Origin: Metamycoplasma salivarium
Lineage (GTDB): Bacteria > Bacillota_I > Bacilli_A > Mycoplasmatales > Metamycoplasmataceae
NCBI RefSeq assembly: GCF_900660445.2
Contig: NZ_LR214938.2
Location: 186,001-250,000 of the forward strand
DNA: 64,000 bases
Reading direction: 5' to 3'
In this document: positions 40,085 through 50,858 of the stretch, piece after piece
How the letters are laid out: each line of letters opens with the position of its first letter
Position numbering within the stretch: position 1 is the stretch's first letter
Made by a program: the position numbers and the translations under genes
The notes under the pieces: model-generated
Told to the model about the DNA's origin: nothing
What the model saw: only the letters and a program-made list of their open reading frames with translations
The model's database searches: none

Positions 40085-40215
40085 TCCTTTCATTTTTCTA
40101 TATATTTTTTTATAAATTTTATTTAGATTAAACGCGTTTAACCTACCTAAGCATAGTCTTTCATCTATGTCCTGTCCAAACGTTTATCTATATAAGCAGT
40201 ATATATTCTACCAAA
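40085..40215 (-). promoter_or_regulatory. Structured 5' leader of tuf
   Basis: Reverse strand: a CATAG-ATGAAAGA-CTATG hairpin (about 40142-40164) and a perfect 14-nt palindrome TTAAACGCGTTTAA around 40127-40142, then a Shine-Dalgarno sequence (AAAGGA) before the ATG. Candidate -10 boxes (TAGAAT, TATACT) are near 40200-40213. The function of the hairpins is unknown. Confidence 0.4.
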
Positions 40216-40259
40216 TTTTAAGACAATGTTTAAGTTAATAAATTATTTTAAAAGTTAGA

Positions 40260-40850
40260 TTATTCAGTTTGATCTTCTTTAAAAATATTAACCAAAACTT
40301 CTTGAACTTGACTGTTTTCAATAGTACTTAAAACGCCTTTTTTAGCAACGCTAATTCCACCAGTTTCTTCAGAAACTACTAATGTAATAGAATCAGAAAT
40401 TTCAGAAATTCCTAATGCTGCTCTATGACGTGCACCATAGTGGTTATCGATTGATTTTTTAGTAATCTTATAATATGTTGCAGCATAATAAATTTTGCTA
40501 CCTCTAATAATAATAGCCCCATCATGTAAAGGACAATATTTATTAAAAATAGAAATAATTAAAGAACTTGAAATATTTGCATCAATAATAACACCATCAG
40601 TTCTTAGCATATCCAAATTTTCTTTTTGCTCAATTGTAATAATTGCACCAATTTTATTTTTAGATAAATATTCTAAGGCTTCTCTAATTTGATGAATTAA
40701 TCTAATTCTTGTTGATTCACCTAAATTACTTCTATTTCTTTTTGAAACATTGATTCTATTAACCAACATTACTAAATATCTAATAAATGCACCTAAAACA
40801 ACTAATATTAACAAAGTTAATATGACATATAAAACAACTTCATTTCTCAT
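40260..40850 (-). CDS. cdaA: Diadenylate cyclase (c-di-AMP synthase), CdaA/CdaM type
   Basis: 196 residues. One membrane span (about 5-28) precedes the DAC/DisA_N domain. DGAIIIRGSKIYYAATYYKI and GARHRAALGISE carry the DGA and RHR catalytic motifs that join two ATP into c-di-AMP. A single N-terminal helix, instead of three, matches the short mycoplasma form. I choose ATG 40850 (GGTG upstream); ATG 40862 would overlap the preceding gene. No CdaR or GlmM lies next to it, but a tail-anchored protein is encoded 2 nt upstream. Confidence 0.93.
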   Translation of the reverse strand: MRNEVVLYVILTLLILVVLGAFIRYLVMLVNRINVSKRNRSNLGESTRIRLIHQIREALEYLSKNKIGAIITIEQKENLDMLRTDGVIIDANISSSLIISIFNKYCPLHDGAIIIRGSKIYYAATYYKITKKSIDNHYGARHRAALGISEISDSITLVVSEETGGISVAKKGVLSTIENSQVQEVLVNIFKEDQTE

Positions 40851-40852
40851 TT

Positions 40853-41248
40853 TTATCACCATTTATTTAAACCAATTATGATTAATAACATAATCACAAA
40901 TAATAAAGTAAATATCACCAAAATTACAATTCTTTTTGTTTTTGACAAAGGCTTCGTTTGCTGAGCAATTGGATCTTCTGATCAATAATCATATTCAATA
41001 TAATTTTCGTATTTAGCAATAATTTTTCTTTGTCTTCTATTTGCTTCTTGAATTTGCGATTCTAATTTTTCATCAGTGGCTTGCATTCATCTAATTTCTT
41101 TAAAATAGCCAAAAATTTCAAGCTCAGAATAGTTTTTAATAAATTTTGCATTTTTAATATATGCTCTAAATTCATTTATTAATAAAGTGTTTGATTCATG
41201 CTCTGGATCATAAACTAAAACACGTTGATCTTTTTGTTTTTGTGCCAT
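40853..41248 (-). CDS. Small tail-anchored protein preceding the c-di-AMP cyclase
   Basis: 131 residues. A soluble, charged helical part (1-100) and one C-terminal membrane helix (RIVILVIFTLLFVIMLLIIIG) followed by a short NKWW tail. Two Trp come from TGA. AAGGA precedes the ATG. It ends 2 nt before the cyclase ATG, so the two are co-translated. In other Firmicutes the cyclase partner is the regulator CdaR; this protein has no CdaR repeats, so a partner role is only inferred from position. Confidence 0.7.
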
Positions 41249-41343
41249 GATAAAGTCCTTAAATTGCTATAAAATTCTTTAGTTATTATATATAATAATA
41301 CAAATTATTATTAAAACTACTAAAACTATATTGGAGATTTTAT

Positions 41344-42543
41344 ATGAAAAAAACTATCAAAGATTTAGAACTAAATAACAAAAAAGTCATTCTAAGGGTT
41401 GATTTTAATGTACCTATTAGTAATGGCAAAATTATGGATATGAAAAGAATCGATGCTGCTTTACCTACTATTAAATATATATTAGATAAAAATGCTTCAA
41501 TTATCCTACTTTCACATTTGGGCAGAGTTAAAACTGAAGAAGATAAAAAAGATAAATCATTAAATTTGGTTGCACAAAAACTTGCAGAACTTTTACCTAA
41601 TAACAAAGTTATCTTTATAAAATCAACTAAAGGCGCTGATGTTCAAAAAGCTGCTAAAAACTTAAAAAATGGTGAAATTTTAGTGTTAGAAAATACTAGA
41701 TTTGAAGATTTAAATGACAAAGCAGAATCAAAAAACAGTGTTGAACTTGCAAGATTTTGAGCTTCACTTGGTGATGTATTTATCAATGATGCATTTGCAA
41801 CAGCACATAGAGCACATGCGTCAACTGTTGGAATTGCACAAAATATTAAAGATAGTGCATTAGGTTTTTTAATGCAAGTCGAAGTTGAACAATTATCTAA
41901 ATTATTAACCGGATTTAAACGTCCTTTTGTTGCCATTATTGGTGGTGCAAAAGTATCTGACAAATTAAAAGTTTTAGAAAAACTATTCGAAGTTGCAGAT
42001 AAAGTTTTAATTGGTGGCGGAATGGCTTATACCTTTAAAAAAGCTATGGGAAAAGAAATTGGGACATCACTTTTTGAACCCGATAGAGTTAATGATGTTA
42101 AAAAGTATCTAGATAAATATAAAGATAAAATTGTATTGCCTATTGATAATGCAATTTCAAAAGAATTTGCGAATAACAAAGCAATTTTTACAACTCCTGA
42201 AAATGATAACATTCCAGAAGGCTATATGGGGCTTGATGTTGGACCTGAAACTGTAAAATTATTTAGTAAAGAAATTGCTAAAGCTAAAACAATTTTCTGA
42301 AATGGACCTTTAGGCGTAACTGAATTTTCCGAATATGAAAAAGGTACAAAAGCAGTTGCGATTGCAATTGCTGCTAACAAAGAAGCATTTTCAGTAGTTG
42401 GTGGTGGTGATTCAGTTACCGCAATTAACAAATTAGGATATCAAGATAAATTTAGTTTTATTTCTACTGGTGGTGGTGCTTCAATTGAATTTATTCAAAA
42501 TGGAACCTTGCCTGGAATTGAAGCAATTCAAAACAAAAAATAA
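41344..42543 (+). CDS. pgk: Phosphoglycerate kinase
   Basis: 399 residues with TGA-coded Trp at 41758 and 42298. It transfers phosphate from 1,3-bisphosphoglycerate to [42 protein letters not shown], the GGAKVSDKL nucleotide-binding stretch and VGGGDSV at the end are intact. GGAG precedes the ATG and a strong terminator follows, so it is transcribed alone; gapA is not adjacent. Confidence 0.97.
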
Positions 42544-42550
42544 TATTTTC

Positions 42551-42590
42551 AAAAAACTTCTTCATAAAATAAATTGGAGAAGTTTTTTTA
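42551..42590 (+). terminator. Terminator of pgk
   Basis: 11-bp stem (42551-42561 with 42578-42588) followed by T-rich sequence. Confidence 0.85.
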
Positions 42591-42659
42591 TGCAAAGTTT
42601 GAGAAACCTTAATTTAAAAATATTCTATAATTTTTATTAGCAATAAAAAAGGAGAAGAA

Positions 42660-44000
42660 ATGAGCAATGAAATAAAATGCCCTAATTGTGGCAAAGTTTT
42701 TAAAGTTGATGAAACAAATTTTCAAAATATTGTAAGTCAAATAAGAGACGATATTTTTGAAAAACAAGTTAATGAAAAAGTTAATGAAAAAATGCAAAAT
42801 GAAATTCTTCAAACAAAACTTAATGAACAAAAAATAGCTAATAAAAAAATTCAAGAAGTTGAAGATATCAATAAAGAACTAGATGAAAAAGTTAAAAATA
42901 TGAGCATTGAAATTGAAAAATTAAATGCTAATAAAAAGAATGATATTCTAGAAAGTAAAAAGCCACTTGAAGAACAAATTATTGAATTGAAAAATCAAAT
43001 AAAAAATTTTAAACTTGAAAAAAGTAGTGCAATTGAAAAAAGCACTAGGGGTTATGAAATAGAAATAAATAATTTAAAAAATGAATTGGAGACTTCAAAA
43101 GCACAAAATAAACTTGAAATTGCAAATCTTGAAAAAAGACACTCTGAATCGTTGAAATCAAAAGATGAAGAAATAAGACAGTGAAAAGATTTCAAACATA
43201 GAATGTCAACCAAACAAGTTGGTGAAGATTTGGAACAATGATGTAAAACTGAATTTGATAAAATTAGAGCCGGCGGTTTTCCAAATGCCTATTTTGAAAA
43301 AGATAATAATGTAGTAGATGGTGGAAAAGGCGATTTTATTTTCAGGGAAAATGACCAAAATAACGTTGAAATTATTTCAATTATGCTTGAGATGAAAAAC
43401 GAAACCGATACAACTTCAACTAAAAAGAAAAATGAAGACTTTTTTGATAAATTAGATAAAGATAGGAATAACAAAAAATGTGAATATGCTATTTTAGTTT
43501 CACAACTTGAGCCTGATAATAATTTTTATAATCAAGGAATTGTCCAAGCACCTACTAATAAGTATTCAAAAATGTATGTTGTAAGACCAGAAAATTTCAT
43601 TACATTAATTACTCTTTTAAGAAATATTGCACTTAACAACATTCAATACAAAAATCAACTTAAAATTTATGAACAACAAAATTATGATATTTCCGGATTT
43701 GAAACTAAATTAGGAAAATTTAAAGATGTTTTTGGTAAACATTGAAATGCTGCACAAAATAAATATAACGATGCTATAAAAGATATTGATGCAACTATTG
43801 CTAAATTGCAAAAAATTAGAGATGAATTAACATCATCTTCAAAACAATTAGAATATGCCAATAATGATTTACAAGATTTAACAATTAAAAAATTGACCCA
43901 TAACAATCCAACAATGAAAAAGAAATTTGACGAAGCTAGAAAAAAAGATAAATTAGAAAACAATAATTTTGATAATTCCAACTCTAATGATGAAAAATAG
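42660..44000 (+). CDS. DUF2130-family protein, coiled coil plus nuclease-like domain
   Basis: 446 residues. It begins with a CPNCGK zinc-knuckle-like motif, then a long coiled coil (about 30-185). Residues around GEDLEQWCKTEFDKI, GGKGDFIFRE and SIMLEMKNETD follow the PD-(D/E)xK order (E ... D ... ExK), then LVSQLEPDN and MYVVRPENFITLITLLRN. DUF2130 proteins have this architecture; no substrate is established. AAAAGGAG precedes the ATG. It lies alone between two terminators. Confidence 0.85.
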
Positions 44001-44027
44001 CTAAATTTTAATATATTATGAATGAAG

Positions 44028-44049
44028 ACTAGTTAACACTAGTTTTTTT
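44028..44049 (+). terminator. Terminator of the DUF2130 gene
   Basis: ACTAGT-TAAC-ACTAGT hairpin followed by T7. Confidence 0.85.
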
Positions 44050-44054
44050 ATTTT

Positions 44055-44080
44055 CAAAAAATACCCTTATTTTAAGGGTA
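44055..44080 (-). terminator. Terminator of the repeat lipoprotein gene
   Basis: Reverse strand TACCCTTA-AAA-TAAGGGTA hairpin followed by TTTTTTG. Confidence 0.8.
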
Positions 44081-44097
44081 AATTTTATGTTTTTAAA

Positions 44098-46269
44098 TTA
44101 TTCCGCAAGCACTAATTCAAAAGTATCATAATGATTAGTTTTTTTATTAAAGATATTAAATTTTACTGTTACTTTATTTCCATCAACTTTAGCGACAAGA
44201 GTTTTTTGGCCGCTGCCTTGATAATTTTCATTGAAAACAGTGTCCTTCAAAGGTGTTGTTCCATTATACTTCAATAGATTTAAAACAGTCTTTGCATTTT
44301 TTCTAGATTTGCCATAATTGAATGTATTGTTATTTCTATTAGGCACAAAAGTTACTCAACCATTTTTAATATTTGCAATTTCAGTTGCATAAGTAGCAGC
44401 ACTTTTGTCAATTGTAAATAATGTACCATTTTTGGCCATTTCATATTCAGAGCTTTGGGAAATATTTGGCTCTTTGAAACCGGAAACATCAAATGATTTT
44501 GTTAATTTATTATCTTCTTTACCATTTTCACAAATTGTCACAGTCAAAACTGCTTTAGTAAAATTATCTTTATTGGCAACTAATTTAGCTTCAGATATTT
44601 TTAGATTATTATCCAATAAATATTGTTTAAATTCAGCATTTGTTTTAGCTAAAGTTGAAATATGTTCTTCTAAATTAGTATATGTTGAAAGATATTCTTC
44701 AACTGTTTTAGTTCCATCAACATTATCTAATTTTAAAGGTTCTGAAAATCCATCATAAACAACATTATCTTTAAAGTTAAATATTTCATAGATTTTTTCA
44801 AGTTCAGAAGAATCTTTTTTAAACTTAATTTTTAAAATTCCTTGATTTTTAGATACAGCTTCTAATGAAATATCTAAAATTTGTATACCTTTTGATGTTA
44901 AATAATTTGTAACATCACTTTGTGATATAGATGTAAGTTTAGCTTTTAAATCGGTATAAGCTTTATTGTAATCAAAAGTGGTCTTATCAGTTTTGTCTTT
45001 TAAATCCAAATTCCCTAAATCATTAACTAATGATCATAATGTTTCTTCTGGTTTAAACCCACTAATTTCATATGTTTTTTCAAAACTTGTATAATCTTTT
45101 GTTCAAAATGAAAATGTCAATCTTGCCTTTCCTGATGATTTTTCTTCATCGGTTGCTTCTAAATCTGCATATTGAAAATCAAGGTTGTATTTCTTAATAA
45201 AATCTTCAAGTTTTTTATTATCGTTGTAAATTATTTTCTTAAGTTTATCTTCTTCATTAGGGCCAAATTCGTTTTGATATTCACTAACTGTTTTATTGTT
45301 AATATTTTCAAGATTAATTTGTTCTAAAAGTTCGCCAAATGAATTTGCATCATACATTTTCTTAAAACCATCAATAATGAAAGTTTTTTCATATTTTTTG
45401 GTTGCATCATTTTTATCAGCTAATGTAACATATAGTTTTACTTGACCATCTTTTTGACTATACGGTAATAGTTCAAGTTTTTCAACTTTTGCATTTTGTG
45501 AATCTATATAACTAAATAAACTTGCATTGTTATATTTTTTAGTAAAAATTTTGGTTGATAAACTATTTTTATTATCTTCTATATAATCTTCAAGAATTGT
45601 TGAATCACTTTTATCTAATAAATTAAATACACCTAATTCATTAAAAATTTTTTTGAAGGGATTGATTAATAAAGTATTAATAACAAAATCTTTCGACAAT
45701 TTTGAACCGTCATCTAACTCAAAAGTCAATGTTAAATAAACTACATTATCTTTTTCATATAATTTTGCTTTTGCAATTTTTGATTTAGTTTCTTGCAAAT
45801 ATGTTGCAAGTGGCTTGCCATTTGCATTTGCTTCAATTTGTTCAATTAAATCATGTTCATGCAAATCAGCATATTCTTCAAAATCCTTATTTTCAGAGTC
45901 TTTTAATTTCAAATCAGTAATTAAATCTAAATTTAATAGTTGTTTTTTAAAACCATCAATTTTCAATGTAAAAGTTTTAATAACTTTATTGTTTTGAATA
46001 GCTTGAACAGAAATTTCGATAATTCCTTGTTCATTACTAATTATTTTTGAACTTACAATTTCATATTTAACTTTATTTGATTTGCTTTTGAAGTTAACAA
46101 GTTTTTTAATATCTGCATCTTTTGCATAAGTTTCTGAAATCTTTGCATCTTTTTGAATTTCAATATCTTTTTCAACATCAATTTCTTTATTTCCACAACT
46201 AATTAATGGTAATGCAATTGAGATAGGCATTAAACTCGAAGCCAATCACAAAAAATTCTTTTTTGACAC
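44098..46269 (-). CDS. Large surface lipoprotein with repeated GFK domains
   Basis: 723 residues from a GTG start at 46269, with GGAG 7 nt upstream. The signal peptide ends in a lipobox ALPLISC (Cys about residue 25). The ectodomain contains units of about 100 residues ending in similar strands: KIDGFKKQ (about 106), IDGFKKMY (about 301), ISGFKPEE, YDGFSEPL and VSGFKEPN. This resembles the mycoplasma lipoprotein-associated domain (Lipoprotein_17 type). TGA-coded Trp residues split it in standard code. It is divergent from the lipoprotein nuclease. Adhesion or immune exposure is likely for such proteins but unproven. Confidence 0.88.
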
Positions 46270-46321
46270 TAATATCTCCTTATAATATTTATTTATAACA
46301 AAGTTATTATATCAAGTAAAA

Positions 46322-46327
46322 TATAAT
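46322..46327 (+). promoter_or_regulatory. -10 box of the lipoprotein nuclease
   Basis: TATAAT 13 nt before the ATG at 46341. No Shine-Dalgarno sequence is visible in the short leader. Confidence 0.5.
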
Positions 46328-46340
46328 AAAGTGAATGTAT

Positions 46341-47525
46341 ATGAATAGAAAGAAAAAATTTATGCAAAAAAGATACACCAAAAATTTATGAAATATGTTT
46401 ATATTACCAACAATTAGCATTTTGCCAACTTTTGCTTTGCAAAGTTGTGGTGATAATAATTCTAATATAGATAATGAAAAATATTACACTAGCATCAAAT
46501 TAAAAAACAATGTTAATTTAGCCTCACTAACTAAAGATGATTTTATCTTTGAAAATCTTGATGCAAAATATGAAATTGTTGATTTTTCTGCAAAATATGA
46601 TGATACAAATAAGAAAATCACCATTGAATTTAAAATTAGAGGTCAAATTTCACAAAAGATTTTAAAAACGGTAGTTGAAATAATTCCTTATGCTAATCCT
46701 AACAAACAAAATATTATTTATGATGCAACCAATAACTATTATGCGTCTGCGCAAGGTTTAAGAGGAATGCTATTATTTGAAGAGCTATATAAATTGCAAA
46801 AATCTAAAACGAGTGGTGTTGGTTCATATACCGATTTATATAAAACTTATGAAACTGCATTTGTCGATAAATATTTCGAAAAAAATAACACCGTTTTAGA
46901 CGTTTATTCAGAAAATCCTTATGGTCAAGATCCATATGAATTTAAATTTGGTGAATATGATGGAAAGGGAGGACATGCAAGAGATAATCGTTTAAAGGGC
47001 AAAGAGGGATGAATGTACAATAGAGAACATATGATTCCTCAATCATGGTTTAATGATGATCAAAGAATAAGATGTGATGCACACTTTGTATGACCTACCG
47101 ACAAAATGGTTAATCAATGAAGAAGCAATAACCCTCATTATGAAATAACTAATGGTAAAACTTCTCAAAATGGGACAAAATGAAATAGTTCATATTGTGA
47201 ACCGATTGATTATTTTAAAGGCGATATTGCACGTGCTTATTTCTATTTTCAATTAACATACAATAATAAAGGTTTATCTAATAATGGTAGTTATGTTTTT
47301 AAAAATGTTTTTCCTTTTTTTCAAGAAAACTTTTTAAAAACATATCAAAAATGAGCAAATAATGATTCAGTTGATATTATTGAAATCGATCGAAATAATG
47401 CTATCGCAAAAGCGCAAGGTGGTATAAGAAACCCATTTATTGATTATCCAAATTTACCTTCTTTAATTTGGGGCAATGGTACTGAAACTTTTCAAAATCT
47501 CGGGGTTGCAAAAACAATAAAATAA
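46341..47525 (+). CDS. Membrane-anchored endonuclease I family nuclease (lipoprotein)
   Basis: 394 residues. A basic N-terminus, hydrophobic stretch and lipobox-like FALQSC (Cys about residue 37) indicate a lipid anchor outside the cell. The C-terminal two thirds match EndA/NucM-type endonuclease I: YNREHMIPQSWF (catalytic His), RCDAHFVWPTDKMVN, DIARAYFYF and a final LIWGN. Secreted nucleases let mycoplasmas harvest host nucleotides and cut DNA traps. TGA-coded Trp is frequent here. It is transcribed divergently from the repeat lipoprotein. Confidence 0.9.
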
Positions 47526-47570
47526 AAGCTATTACTAGCTTATATGAGATAGACAATTTGTCTATTTTTT
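47526..47570 (+). terminator. Tandem hairpins after the nuclease gene
   Basis: AAGCTA-TTAC-TAGCTT (47526-47541) and ATAGAC-AATTT-GTCTAT followed by TTTTTT (47549-47570). The second is a standard terminator. Confidence 0.75.
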
Positions 47571-48203
47571 AATTAACTCATTTAGTTTTTCAATTGTTTC
47601 TTTAAGTTTTTTATCGCTGATTGAATTTTTTAATTCAGATTTTATTTGCATAAATTTTTCGTCAAGTTCATTGTTTTTTGAAAAAATAACATGACCTGGT
47701 TGATTATAAATATCGAATGAAAATTGATCATTTAACATAATATATAAAGTTAAAATGGGAACATCTTCAGGCAAAAGTGGCATAAGTTGTTTGATGATGT
47801 TGTCATCATCCATAATTGGATTTGGAAAGTAAATTTCTTTTTTAGCATCATCAAGCTTCTTATATCATTCTCTTTCTAAACAATTACCATCAACTTTGCC
47901 TTCTAAATAAAGAGGATGTATTAAAACTAATGCTTCTGTTGAAATTAAAATTGGGCCTTTTAGACTAATTATTCTATCTTTAGATAAATTGATTAGTGCT
48001 TTATTAAAGAAAATAAAGTCATATTTTTTTGCATATTCTTTTATCTTTGCATTCAAAATTTCTGAATTTTCATTATTTCTTTTTTCTTTTAGTTTCATTC
48101 TTTTCTTAATCAAAATATATAGGACTACAAAACCAATAATTAACAAAATAAATAATGTTAATCCTAATGAAATTCCTAAAACAAACTTTGCTTTTTCAGA
48201 CAT
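47562..48203 (-). CDS. Single-span membrane protein of unknown function
   Basis: 213 residues. One N-terminal membrane helix (about 7-32) is followed by a Lys/Glu-rich linker and a soluble domain with YDFIFFNKALINLSKDRIISLKG and ISTEALVLIHPLYLEGKV, which hints at a NERD/nuclease-related fold. I see no clear catalytic set. GGAG precedes the ATG. Upstream on the same strand is the YgjP-like peptidase gene, 29 nt away, so they may share a transcript. Confidence 0.7.
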
Positions 48204-48232
48204 TTATATCTCCTTATTAATTAATATTTTAT

Positions 48233-48982
48233 CTACATATTGGTTTCATTTTTAGTTTTATACTTAAATTTTTTGTGATTTAAATATCAATTTCTTAATT
48301 TTATATCAGGCAATATGTTTGTTAAATGATTTCAAAACTGTTTAGAATGATTTCTATAAATACAATGTGTTAATTCGTGAAAAACAACACTTTCAATTAA
48401 TTTTTCATCAAACATTATTAAATCAATATTAAAATCTAGCCCATATGTTTTTGTATTAAAATCAATAGCTTTATTTCTACCTCAATATGATTTAGAATGT
48501 TTAATATTGATTTGCATATTTTTTAAGTTGTTTTCAGTTAAAAAGAATTTTAAAAAATTTGAATTGATCATTTCTGAAACAATTTTTAAAAGTTCATTTT
48601 GTAGTCAATCATGAAGTGTTTTGCCAATTTTAGTTTCATTTTTGCAAGCTAAAAAAGTTTTGCCATCATTAATTTCAAAACTAATTTCCTTATTAAAATT
48701 AGAGTATTGAAAATAAATTCTTTTACTTAAAAAGTAAAAATATCTATTTTCTAAATTTATTCCTGGAGACATTCATGAACTAGATTCTGCTTTTCCACCA
48801 ATAAATTTTTGAACATAATCATTAACTTTGTCTAAATTCTGATTGAAATTTTCATAAGAAATTCTTAAAATGTAAAAACCTCTTATTTTTTGCATTTCCA
48901 TCTCATTATTTTTAGCATCAAAAATGACCTGAACGGGTACTAATTTATTATTAACTTGAAAATAATGAATTTTTTCTTGCAT
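48233..48982 (-). CDS. YgjP-like (DUF45/SprT-type) metallopeptidase-domain protein
   Basis: 249 residues. The C-terminal SVVFHELTHCIYRNHSKQFWNHL has the HExxH zinc motif variant HELTH and a downstream H-S-K-x-F-W, as in YgjP proteins. The N-terminal half has the beta-rich YgjP layout (IYFQYSNFNKEISFEI). TAAAAT lies 9 nt before the ATG and no Shine-Dalgarno sequence is seen. Biological role unknown. Confidence 0.78.
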
Positions 48983-48991
48983 ACTTTTTCA

Positions 48992-48997
48992 ATTTTA
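48992..48997 (-). promoter_or_regulatory. -10 box of the YgjP-like gene
   Basis: TAAAAT on the reverse strand, 9 nt before the ATG. Confidence 0.4.
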
Positions 48998-49075
48998 ATT
49001 GATTTATTCCATAACATACTAAAATTTTGAATTTAAATTACATAACTAAATCTGCAATTTTTTTTATTTTTATAT

Positions 49076-49081
49076 TACAAT
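49076..49081 (+). promoter_or_regulatory. -10 box of rpsT
   Basis: TACAAT, with a normal leader and AAAGGGA before the rpsT ATG at 49126. Confidence 0.5.
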
Positions 49082-49125
49082 TAAAATGCATTTTTAATTA
49101 AATAGATAGAAAGGGAATACATAAT

Positions 49126-49386
49126 ATGGCAAACATTAAATCAAAACAAAAAGCAATTTTATACAATCAAAAAGCTAATACACGTAACAGAGCAATTGAA
49201 TCTACAGTTAAAACAGCAATTAAAAAAGCTAAAAAAGCTGCTGAAACTAAAGATCAAAACACTCAAAAATATGTTGAAGCTGCACATCATGAAATTGACA
49301 AGGCTGTTTCAAAAGGTGTTTTACACCAAAATAATGGTGCAAGAAAAGCTAGTCGTCTAGATGCTTTTGTAGCAAAAAATAAATAA
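49126..49386 (+). CDS. rpsT: 30S ribosomal protein S20
   Basis: 86 residues, highly basic and helical: MANIKSKQKAILYNQKANTRNRAIES and the end HQNNGARKASRLDAFVAKNK. Length and both ends match S20. Transcribed alone with its own promoter and terminator. Confidence 0.97.
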   Translation: MANIKSKQKAILYNQKANTRNRAIESTVKTAIKKAKKAAETKDQNTQKYVEAAHHEIDKAVSKGVLHQNNGARKASRLDAFVAKNK

Positions 49387-49440
49387 TTCTTATCTATTTA
49401 ATTACAAGAAAAACATTGTTTTTCAAATCCAAATCATAAT

Positions 49441-49467
49441 AAAAATTCAAGTTGTCCTTGAATTTTT
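49441..49467. terminator. Bidirectional terminator between rpsT and the YitT-type gene
   Basis: 11-bp stem AAAAATTCAAG/CTTGAATTTTT with a 5-nt loop; T runs on both strands. Confidence 0.85.
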
Positions 49468-50720
49468 TATTTTTCAACATATTGAGTTGTAAATTTACCA
49501 ACTACAGAACTTACAGGTTTAACTAAAATAAATGAATGTGGAGCTAATTTTTTAATATCTAAAATAATATTTTTTGATTCAAGTAGTAACATTACTGTTT
49601 CAATAATATAAATTTTATTACCTGAATATCCACTTTCAACAGTTCTAATAGTATAAGCATGTCAATAATTTATAGCTTTGAAATATTTTAAAATTAGTGA
49701 ATGTTTTTGACATGAAATTTGTAAATGTACTTTTGCATATTTAGGATAAATCATTTTGACAACAATGCTTGTTGCTGCAATATAAATAAATGCTCCAAAT
49801 TCTCTAAGCCCAATAATTATTCTATGTGCATCTTTGCTCAAATTGCCAGTAACAACTGGAATATGGCCTTTCATTATCGGATTACCATTAACATCTAAAA
49901 CATTTTGAATATTAGTATAGGTCGCACTATGAGGTGCTGCGAAACCGAAAATTATTAAGAAAACTATAGCCGAAACAAAAGAAACTATTGTCATAATAAA
50001 AGCTAAATTCTTTTTAACTTTTGTAGCTAAATAATAAACAATAATATCAGTTCCACCAGTAGAACCCCCACATTTTCAAGTTAATGCAATTGCAATTCCT
50101 ATCAAAGTAGAACCAATGGCAGCATTAACTAAAATAGGTCAAGTCACAGGATTTTCAATTTTGGTTAATGCATGTGTCATCGGATCTTGTAAATATAAAT
50201 ATTTATTTCAACCAGGAGCAACATTAAATGTATGATAAATTCAATTTTCAACACTTGGAATTGAAAAAATTGCATAAGTTATTGCTTGAAAAACTAAAAA
50301 TAAACTAACAAAGAAAATAAATGATTTTTTAGTTTTAAATCCAAAACCTAAAAGCAAAGGAATATTGAAAGCAAAATAAATTAGTGCAAATCACACCTTC
50401 AAATCGACATTACGTTTTTCAAAAATTAAAACTATCAAACTAGGTAACCCGGTTAGTCCACTAGGAATTGTGTTAGCTCTTGATAAAAATCCAACAAAAC
50501 CAAAGCTAAAAATAATTGAAGCCAAAAAAACTATAATTACTCTCTTTCAATAGCGATTAACTAAATAGTTAAATTGTTCTTTTCTAGTTTTTGGTTGTAC
50601 TAAATTTTTTAAATGGTATTTACCCATCGCCAATTTTTCAAGTTCAATATCTTTACTATCATCATCAAATTCTAATTCATTTAAATTATCATTTGGTTCA
50701 ACCTTATTTTTGTTGTTCAT
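49467..50720 (-). CDS. YitT-family membrane protein (DUF161/DUF2179)
   Basis: 417 residues. An acidic N-terminal tail (1-55), then about six membrane spans with the family signature WKCGGSTGGTDIIVYYLATK. A C-terminal cytosolic domain follows (YTIRTVESGYSGNKIYIIETVMLL, DUF2179-like). Function of the family is not established; transport of small solutes is suspected. AAGG lies before the ATG. Several TGA codons read as Trp. Confidence 0.85.
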
Positions 50721-50821
50721 TATTAATTTTCCTTAAAACTTTTGAAATTATAATGCTAATTAAAAATTTGTTAAATTAAAAATTTAATTTATAACTTTTA
50801 GTCTTTTTAAATACCTTATTC

Positions 50822-50827
50822 TATAAT
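50822..50827 (+). promoter_or_regulatory. -10 box of tdk
   Basis: TATAAT 31 nt before the ATG, followed by AGGAG. Confidence 0.55.
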
Positions 50828-50858
50828 TAAAAAAGACATGACAAAATAGGAGATAAAA

